Below, piece by piece: positions 21,050 through 33,131 of a stretch of DNA of 64,000 nt; within the stretch, counting starts at the first letter, position 1, and the number at the start of each line of letters is the position of its first letter. Position numbers and translations under genes: made by a program. This stretch comes from Ephemerocybe angulata (taxonomy: Eukaryota > Basidiomycota > Agaricomycetes > Agaricales > Psathyrellaceae): NCBI GenBank assembly GCA_013368325.1, contig JAACJK010000063.1:62001-126000 (forward strand). The letters are read 5' to 3'. The notes beneath the pieces were generated by a model that was given only the letters and a program-made list of their open reading frames with translations, had not been told where the DNA came from and did no database searches.

Positions 21050-24000
21050 CACAAGCTGTGAACCTCCGTCCCTGCAAACCAGTGCTCATTGCTGTAAACC
21101 GTCCGTGCACGACGCTAATTTACACTACAAACGACGCCCATATGCCCCCCAAACCGCCCTCAGAGGCAGCAGAACGTCCCCCTCGACGGCCAGCTCGAGT
21201 CATTTTTCTATTCCGGAGCGCTGCCGAGATTACGCAGCCATGCGATCCGCTGACAAACCACGCCGACCACCGCGGCGCTCCCATGCCACGCCCCGCCCAT
21301 TTCCTCTTCTGGCCACCGCCCTGTCCCCGAGCAACGCCTCGTGCCCGCCTTCCCGCCGCCTCAGCTCCCACATCGTCCATTTCGAGTGAAGTCCCCTCTC
21401 ACAGGGCGCAGGGTTACGGCTCAGGGCCCGTATCTCGAAGAGCCGACGATAACCCGTGGTGCGGAATATATTTCCCGCTCCGCGCTGCACAGGGGCCCTG
21501 ATAAGCCCTGATGTCTATCCATCGAAGCAAGCGCTGATTGGTCCCCACATCCGCCATGGCTTGTGGCCGCAGGTCGAGACGGTGACAGGTCCAGGTAGAG
21601 CATGCGACACATTGCAGCCGGGGACGACAAGTTCGCAGCAACTGAGCGCCGCAGGGCGATGTGTGGGACGGACGTGGTGGGACGTGTTGCTATCGTGGTG
21701 GCACGACGCGGAGGTCACACCATGGTGGAGCGCAATGTGTTGGCAATATGAATGCTGACGCATCCGGCACAGTAAGCACCCGCCCCTGGGCGCTTAACCT
21801 AAATCAGGGGCTTGAGTCCCTTCTCGGTCCTTCTCGCATGCGCAGTCGCCCTTCTAAATCCTCCTTCGAATGAAAGGTGCATGCATGCACAGTCAGCAGT
21901 AAGTAGTGGAATGGAGAGCTACGTATCTGTCGGGGTCTGGAGACGTGTTGAGGCCGCAGCTCCCGCCGCAGGCGGTCCTGAGCACTGGCACTGCACTCAA
22001 TTAACCTTGCACATTCACTTCGACTGCGCAGCAATGAAAAGAAGCCTCACCCCCCGATAATCCAAAAACCATACGCACCCACCCTCCCTCCTCGGCCATG
22101 TAAATCCACATACAGTAAGCCCGCATGCAACTGACAACGATGGATCCTGAGCGCGGTCGAATGTATACTTGCTTCGTATCCATGCTAGGACGGTGTTGGC
22201 AGTGGTGGGATAGGTACAGGAAGATCAGGGCGGCGTCCACTGGCCATGCGCGTCGACTCGGCCGGCGTCCACGCTGTCAGATAATGCTAAGCAGTACGTG
22301 CAGTGCAGTGCCAATCGTCCTGGAACACGGAGTAGTATGTAGGTACGTACCTCTCCTCGCCTTGAGATGAATATCCTGGCAAAGGTGTCACGGTGCAAAG
22401 TGTTACCACCATATGAAACCTCCCCACGTCGCGTCGCGTCGAGCTTGAGAGACCCAATTAAGCTCAGGCTTGTCGTGATCCATCATCCAATCGCAACACC
22501 CCCGGCGAACGAGGACTCCGAGCATCCCACTACGCCGCTTTCCCCGCGCCTCCCAGTGCATCATACCACCTGTAAGCCCAATTGCAAACGGTGTTGCGAA
22601 TCGAGGGCGGCGCACGGTACAATGCGGTCATCACCTTCTTGCACGCGGCATCCTCGAATCTGGCGATAGACAAAGATGATTACCCATGATGAAAGGGATT
22701 TGCGTACGCGCAGTAGATGTTCCATTGTTCCTGCGATGGGTATTCAGTTGAGGCGTGAGGGAGGGGTGGTACGGCACCAGGAACAAGGGTACGGATAATC
22801 GTGAAACGAGAATCGATCGGGCGCTTGGCGATGAAAGGTTTGGAGGATTTGGGGGGCGTGGCGGAAGCCGAGAGGTATATATCCCCGAGTCCAGAGTCAC
22901 TCGGCGTCTGACTCTGGATCCTAAATAAAAGTGGAAGCCGAGTCAGAGGGGTGGCGGAGACGGGGACTCGGGGAGGAGAGACGCAGAGGGACCTCCTTCA
23001 AGATGTGTTGTCCTTAAAACCCGGGGCACGAAAGTATATTTGAAGGATGCCAGAGTCAGAGCAGAGTCAGCCCTGTGATGCGAAATCGAGCCTAGCCTAG
23101 CAGGGATATATGACTCGCTCGGAGTGCTGGATTAATAGGCGCTGGCACCATGCTGCGCGGTCAGGCGAGGTAGGAGGCAGATGAGCTTGAAGATTGGGCG
23201 GAAGTGAGAGTGGTGGCAGAGGGTGTGCGTGGCGTGTAAGGTGGTGTGGGCCTAGAATAGAAAAATGTAGAGGTAGGATAATTCACACACCTCATATTTA
23301 GGCAACATGCCACCCCCTTCTCGACTGTAAGCGCCTATACGTCGTCCAGGAGTCGATGCCACCAAGAGGCACACGACCAATCAGACGGGGGTCCAGAGAA
23401 ATAAGAGGTAGCACCTGAAGAGAATAAACAGACAAGAAGGTTCTTTCGAGACCTATATTAACCTTCGAGTTCCGAGTCAGTCGAGGTTAAAGGAGCCTAT
23501 TATGGAGCAGTGGCGAGTCAGAACTACACTGATCTTTCCAATGTCCAGCCAACCGCTACGCAAGCAAGGACGGAACCTACGATACAAAGGAGACGAGAAG
23601 GAAAGGGAAGCCAGATCCCGACGGACACAGAGCAAAGAACAAGAAGAAGGAAGAAATCCAAACAAACCAGGATCCCGCCCACGCAATTTATCACCCCTCG
23701 GTCCCGGCGGGCTGAGTCGAACCCGCCCCGAACCCGCCCTGCCGACCCGAACAAGACGAGTCATTCTATTTCTGGCGGCAGCGGCGGGCGGGACTTGGGA
23801 CCGGGACCGATAAAAGGCCCGACGGCGGACGGCCGACGCGCGTGGAACTTTTGGTGATACGGCACGTGGGATTGGTGGGGCGTCATGTGGCGTGCGGGGT
23901 TAGGGGTTAAGATGGTTTAGGCGCCGGTGGTGGTTCTCCAATTTCGCTGTATAGCACCAGTATTGGAAAAGATTGGCAGACTCCCTTTACTTTTTCTCGG

Positions 24001-24421
24001 ACTGATTGAGGTCGGTGTAAGATTATGGAAGGTAATCTGGCTTGCGAGGTGCTGGCATGGGGACATACATGAAGCGGGACTGATTATGGTGGGCACGGTA
24101 AAGAGTCAACGGGTATTAGGATCAGTAAGCATTATGTCGTCCCGGCACCCTGACTTTAGCCAGCTGTTCAATTGCATGTGAGGTGTTTAGGTGGAGGGCG
24201 AAAATGGGACGCGCGTCTCACTCTGACAGCTCTGGCCCAACCGGAAACCGCGCTCAGACCCACAAAATATTGGCGATGTTAACAGTATATTTCTTATGGT
24301 TTCAAGTTTTTACCAGGATTGGTAACAGGTCAAATGATAATACAGCATGTTACCCCTTCTGTGTTTACCCAGCGAAGCTAACGCCTGAGTAGGCTCTCTC
24401 ATCGACTATAAGGCACCTTGG
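21050..24421. other. Long gene-poor region upstream of the bZIP gene
   Basis: About 3.4 kb without a supportable gene. Frames here are short, overlapping and GC-driven. The stretch 22890-24110 carries ten TGACTC/GAGTCA hexamers. A long bZIP promoter, an unannotated leader or a non-coding RNA are all possible. Confidence 0.4.
22894..24108. promoter_or_regulatory. Cluster of ten GCN4-type half-sites
   Basis: TGACTC or its complement GAGTCA begins at 22894, 22909, 22940, 23053, 23064, 23111, 23474, 23515, 23758 and 24103. A given 6-mer counted on both strands is expected about 0.6 times in 1.2 kb. The cluster lies 2.2-3.4 kb upstream of the bZIP start, between it and NACHT NA. Function as an enhancer or autoregulatory region is inferred. 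Confidence 0.4.
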
Positions 24422-26788
24422 TTAGAATGGGCGTATAGAGTAAGAAAACACTATGGACGACTCACGTGGCATTACACCGCGGACCATACTTCGCCAATGC
24501 TTGCAAGACTGGCGGCAAGGGCGGTACCAGAGACACTAGTCGTGGGAGGAACATTGAGATGTGTACTCATTCTAAACTCGGAGATAGACTCACCGCAGAG
24601 TGCACTACACATAGGACACTTTCAATCCTCGTAGACCACCCCCGGCCATCCCCCTGGGTTTCAATTATCAGCCGTAACCATTGACGCACATCACATGCAC
24701 GAATATCGGGTTCTGCCGCTTTAAACACCTCCCTGGACGAAAAAAGTAGAAGCTGCTCAATATTTAAGGCTTGGTAGTGCTTGCTGTCTTCCGGCTGTAC
24801 CATACTGGCATCTGTAAAATTATTTTTGTCAACAAAATCAAAAACGATGGACAGGCGATTATATAGATATCTTACGGTGGTTCAGAGTTTGGAAAAACCG
24901 GCGAGTAAAGAAGTCCCTCACATATTTTAGGGGGACGAAGAGGTTACCGCATCGCACAGGGTCGTCGAGAAAGTCGAGAAGGGATTTGTGGTAGAAGGAG
25001 TATGTAATGTACGGGCGCCTATTGTCTGACAGCCCGTCGCCATTGCAAGACTTTTCAGTCAAGAGAGAGGCTAAAGTTCCGAGCGCAAAATGCCCATCTC
25101 CTCGAGAAATCTCAAGGATAAGCCGAACAAGCCAACATGGCGCGGGTCGGCCTCCGGCTTGTGTATACTCTGGAGGATAAGTCCTGAGGATGCTAATAAT
25201 CCGTAGCCACTTGATGGAGAGCAACGGGTCAGGGCACGTCTCGATAATTGATCGATACAGTATGTCGAGCCTTTCGAACGGCTTTGGCGATCCCCGATTT
25301 GGTTCTGGAATTGGCCGAAGCTGTAGAACACGCTTGAGGCGCTGGTCTGGCGTGGTTAAGCCACTCCAATTTTGGCCATGACTGGAAGCGGTCCTAATCA
25401 TAGCCCCTTCGATGAACCTTATCGTTGTTGCCGCGTAAACGAATTGCCCGGATGCGTTCTCCACGAGAAGCTCAACGGTTTCCTTCCCGGGCCAGTCTTC
25501 GGGAAGGCCGTAGATGCGCCGAATAGACGAGAACTTCGAATTATAGAACAACCTGATATCAGCATCGGGGTTGTAACTTTCGTCGAGGAAGATTACGCGC
25601 GTGTGGTCCTTTCCCGTTGTGTCGAAGAAGTCCCGAATGACCTGCTCAGGCCGGCTCGCTATTATCACGGAGAAGGGGAATACTGGACTGGTGGCGGCAC
25701 GAAGCAATACAGAAAGGATCTCCCGTTGGTCATCCTCCTTTGAACGTGGAGGCCCTCGACGTTCCCGGTTGTCGTCTTCAGTCAAATCACATTCATCCAG
25801 TCCGTCGACGAGTATGGTTAGAGGGGCGTATGACTGCGACCGCTCATCCTCATGACGGCGGGCCACAACACGAAGGGGATCCAGGATTAAGGCATCAAGT
25901 TGGGCCTGTAAGCGTTTCTTGAGAACGGCAGGATCGCGGCTAATAATTTCCTGCGCAGCCGTGTCTGCCCCAGCCTCCTTCAGGGTCTCGTGTTGGAGTA
26001 GTTGGTATGCCAAAGTCGGTATGAGACGATGCTTCGATCGCCTGTCAGCTGACCCGGAGAATGAGGAGAAGAAAAAGCTTGCGCCGAGCATTCCCATCTC
26101 CTTGTAATTGTCTGCAATGGTACCAAGAATGGCGGTCTTGCCAGTACCCGCAGGCCCTGTGACCCACAAGATCTTCTTCAGCGCTGCATCCCTGTTGCCG
26201 TCCAATATCCAGCCAAGTATTTCGTCTTGCACCGCGACTCTTGTTTCTGGCATGCACCTCGGCGCATCGCAACACTCCGCAGAGTCGTGTATCGCACAAG
26301 GAGCCATATTATCTGCCAGATCTATCGTGGGGTGCAATTAAGCCTGATTGACTATCTTTCTTCTTTGAAAAAGGAACCTAAGCCTTACATTTGATAGCAC
26401 TCTGGGAGGGTGATTTCTCTGCTTCGCAGTTTTGCCCTTGTAAGATGGTACCTGAGTGTGTCTCTCGTGTCAGCTGCATTGCTTTGCCCTGAAGTCATGC
26501 TTGATGACCCCACCATGATTTGGACCGGCGTGGATGTTGTTAGCATGCTGTATGATTGGTCCGTAGTCTGAGGGTAGTCGCGTTACAAACGGGAAGCCTC
26601 CAGAACCGCTTGGTGTGATACTTACAATGGTTCACATGGTGCGAAGTCATCTCGCTGGGTGGCCCAAGGGTATCGTCCCCTCCATCGGCCCCTCCAACAC
26701 AGTTCGTGGTCATACCGCCTACGATGCGTTGCTTTTGGGCAAGCCAATCATCTTGAGCGTTCTCGTTCCCCGGGCGCGGTTGGAACAT
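24422..26788 (-). CDS. NACHT-domain STAND NTPase, paralog NA
   Basis: Exons: ATG at 26788 (MFQPRPGNENAQDDW); a small exon with DYGPIIQHANNIHAGPNHG; a short linker exon; the large NACHT exon (about 24885-26325); then two C-terminal exons ending at TAA 24422. The NACHT exon has DAPRCMPETRVAVQDEI, Walker A GPAGTGKT, SASFFFS-like strand GASFFFSSFSGS, Walker B ILVDGLDECD, IIASRPEQ and a later LLVENASGQFVYAATT. The C-terminal part has FYHKSLLDFLDDP, a conserved helix REVFKAAEPDIRACDVRQWL and the tail CRQSCKHWRS. No WD40, TPR or ankyrin repeats follow the NACHT, so it is short for an NLR. STAND ATPases act as switch receptors in the cytosol; ligand unknown. It looks intact. Confidence 0.8.
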
Positions 26789-27583
26789 GGCGGGATAAGA
26801 AAAAGGGTACACTTGCTCGATGAGTAGTTCGCTGTCGTCCCGTATTTATCCAACTCGGACGGTGTGCTTTTGGTCATGACCTTGAGCGAGAACTTAGAAG
26901 CAAGAGGGGAGCTTCCAATTTGCTGATCTCCCAGTCCCGATCAGAAGAATTACAAGTGTATCTGCATAATGCATAGCCTTCAAGTCAGAATTGGATTCCA
27001 CAAGCTTATCTATTGGCTGAGGCGCCAATGGAGCCTGCCCTCCCTTCCAGCGAGTATATGAGTCCTTCAGTGCGGAGTGCACTCGCTCCGGATATCGCCT
27101 TCAAGGGAATCTGTTGGCAAGCGGTCCTTCGTCATCGAGGTCGTAGAGTGGATAGTTTAGATGCTTCGGGGAGAAGAAGAAGAGAAGAAAGGACGCCACC
27201 AGATCCAATTACCCGTCTATATGGATTCTGCAAAGCCGCTGGGTTCAAAACCACATGCTTCGCTTCGGCCCAAGAGGGACTGAAAGCCAAGGATGCGGGG
27301 TCAGTAGAATCGTTCAATTTAGGCGCCCAGTGCGCACGGCGTTTCGCGAACATCGTCAGTGACCGATGACCTCCAAACCAGTCCATAGGTGGCCAAACTT
27401 TTCCTATGAATGTATTTTTGGAGACAGGTGGCAGATAACATCTCCTCTTTCAATTTAACGAAAGTACCGATACCCTGTTCCTGTCAACTTTCTGTGACCT
27501 TCACCTTCTGCCATGGTTTTCCCTCGTGGGACAGAGGCCGAGCTAACAGTAGAGGATTTTCCACACACTTGGTTAATTTTCTG
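26789..27583. other. Spacer between NACHT NA and NB
   Basis: No gene is supported. The part from about 27310 toward NB (gcgcacggcgtttcgcgaac) is repeated inverted at about 45660-45720 behind NACHT ND and marks the outer edge of the NB/ND duplication. Confidence 0.5.
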
Positions 27584-29962
27584 TCAGGTCAAGGTCATTT
27601 GAGCATGCTTGATAGAAGGTGACTTACTTTTGAGCTGCTCTTCAAGAGCAGTACCTCTCCAATGCTTACAGGACGGTCGGCACCGATACCAGGTACACTG
27701 AGAGAAATGGCTGTAAGTACGACAAGATAACGTGTCTTATTAATTGAGCTCACTCTTGAATGTACTACCCAGAGCACGATTTCGCGAATTTGTGTCGCAG
27801 GCGACCACCTCTTGCTGTCATGCAATGCGAGTGGTAACCATTCGTGTACATCGCACGCCAGCATGTCGGCTTCCGCGGCCTTGAATGCTTGCTTGGATGA
27901 GAACGAAAGAAGTAGGTTCTTATCTGTGCCCAGGGTGTGATAGTACCTCAATTTCGGATCTTCGACTCGGACTGTGTTGGGGTCTGCAGAAGCATATGAA
28001 GTCAGTCGCAGGCGTCTCCTTGTCAAAGAACGGACGTACGATGTCTCAAGGTTTGAAAGAAACGGCGAGTAAGAAAGTCCCTCGCTTCCACCCGTGGAAC
28101 AAAGAGATCACCGCAGCGCTCAGGCTCGTCGATAAAATCAAGGAAGGACTTGTGATAAAAGGAATAAATGATGTAGCTCATATTACGAGAATGGCTCCCC
28201 GAATATTTCTTCTCCGTCAGTAAGGACGCCAAAGTCCCGAGCGCATATTGACCTTCCCCAGGGGACAGCTCTAGAATGAGCCGAATGAGCCAACAAGGTG
28301 CCGCCCCGCCAGTGGTTCGGAACTCGGGAGGATAAGTCTTGAGCACCTTTATAACGTGGAGCCAGTTCATTGACAGAAGCCGGTCGGGACAGGTATCGAT
28401 GATGGAGCGATACAGGATGTCGAGTCTTTCGAATGGTTTTGGGGAGGACCAGCTGGAGCGTGTCGTCGGGCGAAGTTGTAAAATGCGTTTCAGTCGCTGA
28501 TCTGGTGTAGTCAGCCCATGCCAATTCAGGGTATTCCCATCGTTCCCTGGGCTCATTGATGCTCCTTCAATGAATCTCACCGTTGTTGCTGCGTACACGA
28601 ATTGTCCTGAAGCATTCTCCACTAGAAGGTCGATTGTGACCTCCCCAGGCCAATGATCAGGTAGCCTAAAGAGGCGTCGGAGGTGCGAAAATCTTGAGTT
28701 GTAGAATAGCCGGATGTCAGCATCTGGATTATAAGTCTCGTCGAGAAAGAGTGTGCGTGTCTGGTCCTTGGCCGTTGTGTCAAAGAAATCGCGGATGGCT
28801 CTTTCCGGCCGGCTCGCTATTATGATGGTGAAGGGGAATATGGGGTCGAGGGCGGCACGCAGCAGTACAGAGAGAATTTCCCGCTGTTCATCCTCTTTGG
28901 ACCGTGGTTGGGCTCCACGCTCTGGGCTAGCATTTTCGACGAAATCGCACTCATCCAATCCATCGATGATTATGGTCATTGGGATGTATGGCTGGGGCGA
29001 GCCGTTCTCGTGCTGTCGGACTCGCGCACGCAGAGGGTCCAGAACCAAGGCATCAAGCTGGGCCTGCAGGCGTTTCTTAAGAATGACTGGGTCGCGCTCA
29101 ATTGACTCCTGTGCAGCAAGATGTGCCCCTGTGTCTCTCAGGGTTGCGTGCTGGAGCAGTTGATACGCCAAAGTCGGTATCAACCGCACCTTCGATCGCC
29201 TATCGGCGGAGCCAGAGAACGAGGAGAAGAAGAAGCTCGCCGCGAGCCGCCCTTCTTCCTTGTACCTGTCTGCGATGGTACCCAGGATGGCGGTCTTGCC
29301 AGTTCCCGCAGGTCCCGTCACCCACAGTATCTTCTTTGGCGCTGCTTCTGTGTGGCCGTCCGTGACCCAGCTGAAGATTTCGTCCTGGACTGCGACTCGA
29401 GTCTCGGGCATGCATTTTGGTGCATCACATCGCTCTTCAGAATCGTGCATCGCTCCGGGAGCCATATTCTCTGCTAGAACTGTGATAGGACGCAACTTGA
29501 ATAAGCTTCTCAACCTACACCCAAAACCGGCGACCTCTCACATTTAAGGACGGTCATGGGTGCCGTTTGGCCTGGTTCATTACTCTGCCATTGCATAACA
29601 GTCCCTGGATGTATCAGCCATCGAGCGGCGGTCAGTCCGGTTTCCTGACATGATCACTATTTGGTGTCCTCACCGTGGTTTGGACCGGCGTGGACGTTGG
29701 TAGCACGGTGAATAATAGGCCCATAGTCTGATGAATATACAGCAATAAGTCCCTATCGTCTCAAATAGAAGCTACCCAGGTTCTTACAGTGGTTCACAGC
29801 ATATGGATTCGAGAATGCGGGCTCGTGGCCACGTGGGTGTCTGATCTCGTTCTCCCCATTGTTCAAGAGATCGTCCTTCAGGGTCATCAGAGGCTCCTGT
29901 TCGGAAGTTACTGAGCTGGATTTGAGTTGACAAGGGGGTTCAGTGTGCAAATTGGGTTCCAT
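27584..29962 (-). CDS. NACHT-domain STAND NTPase, paralog NB
   Basis: Same exon plan as ND (43076-45434), of which it is a near copy in opposite orientation. It starts at ATG 29962 (MEPNLHTEPPCQLKSSSVTS), followed by a small exon with IIHRATNVHAGPNHG and the NACHT exon (to about 28030). That exon shows Walker A GPAGTGKT, Walker B IIIDGLDECDF and IIASRPERAIRDFFD. After an intron come KQAFKAAEADMLACDVHEWL and the last exon CTWYRCRPSCKHWRG, stop at 27584-27586. By eye about 94% of residues match ND over the NACHT exon. Differences cluster just before FYHKS, where NB reads KKYSGSHSRNMSYI and ND is four residues shorter. It appears intact. Its upstream 100 bp match those of ND; beyond that, ND has a retrotransposon. 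Confidence 0.85.
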
Positions 29963-30224
29963 GGCGGTAGTAGCAAGCGTTGTTCAACCGTCAACGTTGC
30001 AGACCTGACAGTGGGTCCAAACACGTGAGAGTGCCGGCACCAGCACGTGTAATTAAACATTATCTGGCAGAGAAACAGATTTAAGCGCCCGCGCAAACGG
30101 CTTAGTCGTGAGCTGATTAATATAATGGAGGCGCCTAGAGGGTCGAAGAGTATATGTACATATGGCTCCAAGGTGAGAGGATCGAGGGCAAGTGGCAAAC
30201 TCAACTTGAAGCCAGATCAGACGC

Positions 30225-30704
30225 AGGTGAGTGGACGCACAGATCCCGCTGCAGCACTAGCCAGGGTTCGCACGGGCTACCGGATGCGGAGCAGATGGGG
30301 GGTGGACAGGACTTCATGCCATTGAAGCTTGCGACAAAGGGCACTGGGGATCGTTGCTGGTCCCGCCCATGGTGGGATCGGTGTTTCTTGTCGGGAATAC
30401 AGTAAGATCTTAGATGGTGCTTGATTATGAGCGGTTAGCGTTCGACCCACGATGGAGAGGCTGACTGGCAGTCTACACACATAGCTACACTGCGTGTTAT
30501 CGCCATATGTACCAGGCCTCGAATTAGGGCTTGAAGCCATGGCCCGGGGGCAGCACCAGGGCTACAAGAGGTTTTATCAGTATTTGGAAGGCGCGTAGCC
30601 GCTAAGGGATTCGCCTGAAATGCGCGGGCATGTACTCCGGATGACTGGAGCACGACAAGGAAGAAAACGGAAAGGATTGTAAAAATGGGTGTGGAGGGGC
30701 ACAT
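30225..30704 (-). pseudogene. Broken copy of the cysteine-rich secreted protein
   Basis: This is homologous to 15621-16167. The signal-peptide exon is kept (MCPSTPIFTILSVFFLVVLQ). The first splice donor has changed from GT to GC. The second exon lacks ~36 bp containing part of the Cys pattern, and later parts carry small indels that break the frame. It lies downstream of F-box C on the same strand, mirroring the F-box B/secreted pair. Confidence 0.75.
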
Positions 30705-30904
30705 TATGTGCAATAAGTGAGTGGGCTTCGGAAGGAGATCTGGATGGACTCTCGTCTTTCTTACTCACCTTCTGAAGCCAGCCGAAGGATCATGGAAAAA
30801 AACCCCGATAACGCCTAGGCCAGAATCATCCGTTGGTCTGCGTAGAGAAACGTGAACGTCACCAGCCTGGACTTGGTCTGTCGACCCTGCGGATTGTGTG
30901 TCAT

Positions 30905-31050
30905 GTGAACCTCGAGCGCGGGCGCTAAACTTTAAGGTGTGGAAGTTAGTGTATCGAATACTATGGTGCCTATAGCAGGGCCTATTGAATACATGGCTTT
31001 ATAATTCTACTAACAAGAGTCCCGCTGCTTGTACTTGTAAAGGATGCCCC
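30905..31050 (-). pseudogene. Relic of a NACHT gene 3' end
   Basis: The reverse strand resembles the last codons and 3' flank of NACHT NC (37330-37440): tatcctttacaagcagcggg and actcttgt, followed by a decayed block ending gtttagcgc. It is joined directly behind F-box C, with no other NACHT sequence, so it marks a recombination junction. Confidence 0.6.
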
Positions 31051-31087
31051 GTGTTATAGACTGTGTGGACAGGCGGGACATGATGAC

Positions 31088-32803
31088 TCACGGCGCTAAG
31101 TATGTAATAAAGACAGTATTAACTCTATCTGGGTTTGATTTACCGATATGGGCCATACGACTAGATGCCGTGCATAATGAGGTGACCCAATTTCCCTGTT
31201 TCACAGGAACAGTGGCCAGGCGACAGCTTCCACCAGGACTCCCCCCGTCGGCCTCAATCCGAGAGTGAACGAGATTGGTTTCCGAGACATACTTTTTCCG
31301 GTTAGAGGTGTCGATGACGCTCGTTATATAGACACCCGCAACTGAGAAGTGGGGGCACCTCGATCCGGTGATCCGGTAGGGCTTTTGGAACAGGTCATTG
31401 GAGAGGAGCCTAACCGTCCTCTCGCGGGAGTTCCCCAATTCATCGATCCCTTCACCCACTATTCCCACTCTGCATATCCTGATGTTGCCAGTAGCAGCAT
31501 CCAGCGAGTGCGCTTCAGAGAAAAGCTGAAAGATCGAGGTCCCCGCTGATGCCGAGCGAAACGCCATCCGCGGGACCGGGTTTCCAAAGTCTTGACACAG
31601 TGAGGCTACTTCTCCCTGATCGAAATCGACCTGGATATCTGGCTCTATCGTCTCCGTAGCGTTGGGATTCCATAGAGATAGTGAGGTCTTGTCCCCCATT
31701 GGATCAAGTTTTGGTATCCTCCACGTGGATAGGTTGGTGATAGAATCGCCTTCAGAATCACGCCGTTTGGGCTGCAGACCAAGAAGGGAACGCCCTTCCA
31801 CAGCCCACTGGAGATACAAAGAAAAATAAGAGAGGAGGCGATAAACAGAACACAGGTACTCACGCCGAGCGTTGGAAACGTTCTTCCAACAAGTTTGAAT
31901 GGGGGTGTTACGAGATTGCGAGTAACATCCCAAACCATGTGCCCCCCCTCAAGACTTTCATCAAAAGGAACAGTCTCGAGCAGCACACAGTCGCCAACTA
32001 GCCAACTCGTCACAAAAGTATGACAGTACAGCTGACCGAGCAGCCTAAATGATGTGCTTCGTGGAAGGGGGCCCACTTCATACACCCGAAGGCTATGGAG
32101 TAGAATTCAGTACTCCGCTCACGTTCTTCTGGCGATTGTAAAACATGAGCGCACCAGCTTAAATTCATCTCGGAGGAAAAGAAGGCACAGATTCGAAAGC
32201 AATTTGTTCCATGGGGTGAGGGTCGTGTGGGAAACCATATGCGATATCGATTCGCCGCATCGTAGATTGAATCCAAGATACGAGGCGGGTATTCGAGCGA
32301 ATGGTGAATTGGACCAAGATCCCAAAGAGTAATGAAGTCCGATGAACTACCGACGACATATCGGCCACCAGGTAGGATATCTGCATCGAGAAATTGAGTT
32401 TGGGGGTTGACTCTAGGGTCGCGAGGCAGGGGTATTTCTCGATGAGGCGTTAAGCATCCCTGTTCTCCTGGGTCAATGGACAGCATCCTTTGGTTCCACT
32501 GAAATGAATGGAGGGCGGCTCGCTTCAGGTCGCAGAGGTCCATCTCGTCGAATGGATAGGAGGGAGTAAACAACCCGTCTCTCGCACAGACCATGCGCAA
32601 CGCGCTCTCCCATACGCCTCTTTGCGAGACTATTTCTCGAAAGGTTTTACATGTCTAACTCATAGCTGTTCAGCAAGGGTCAGACTGTAGAGCTGATGAA
32701 TAGCAGTTCTCACCGAGCCCAAGTTTAGCAAATCTTCTGGTTCCAAATGCGAGAAGACCAGAGTATGTAGCTCAAGCGGAAATGAGAAAATGGGGCACGC
32801 CAT
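31088..32803 (-). CDS. F-box/WD-like protein paralog C
   Basis: Four exons. ATG at 32803 gives MACPIFSFPLELHTLVFSHL and EPEDLLNLGS; the next exon gives TCKTFREIVSQRGVWESALR, completing an F-box of ~45 residues. The remainder has a propeller-like strand ILPGGRYVVGSSSDFITLWD, then RVYEVGPLPRSTSFRLLGQL, WAVEGRSLLGLQPKR and SLSLWN, ending at 31088. The second intron splits a Cys codon at the same place as in all paralogs. F-box proteins recruit targets to SCF ubiquitin ligases through Skp1; the divergent rest may be the substrate receptor. It seems intact and is the closest relative of B and D. Only ~330 bp separates it from the divergent Pex30-like gene. Confidence 0.8.
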
Positions 32804-33131
32804 CTTGAGATCCTGATTTCTCGGATCGTTTCGAGGTCAAAGTTCAGAAAGAAAGGCGTTCAAGCGGTCACTGAACTGTGTGAATATGATGTGATGCACA
32901 GCCTCTGGGCTTGACATTGGCGCCTGGCGCCCAGATTCAAGTTGCCACCTGCTCCCGAGTCCTGACCATAACTTCGATTGTAGCTACTGAGGATATATCA
33001 GCTACAACGCTGTATTATTCTAGGGAATAGAAGAAGGTTCTAAGTAAGCAACCCCTTTACATCTCCCCAGAAGTGGCAAGGCCAGTATTCAACGAGGTAT
33101 TCACATGCTTCACTCAGGCTAGATTTCTAAA

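Noticed and set aside
23477..23857. Several overlapping frames of 76-115 codons on both strands
   Set aside because: GC-rich low-complexity sequence; no start context, domain or intron signals.
27239..27252. B-box-like gggttcaaaacc in the NA-NB spacer
   Set aside because: No A box and no cloverleaf around it.
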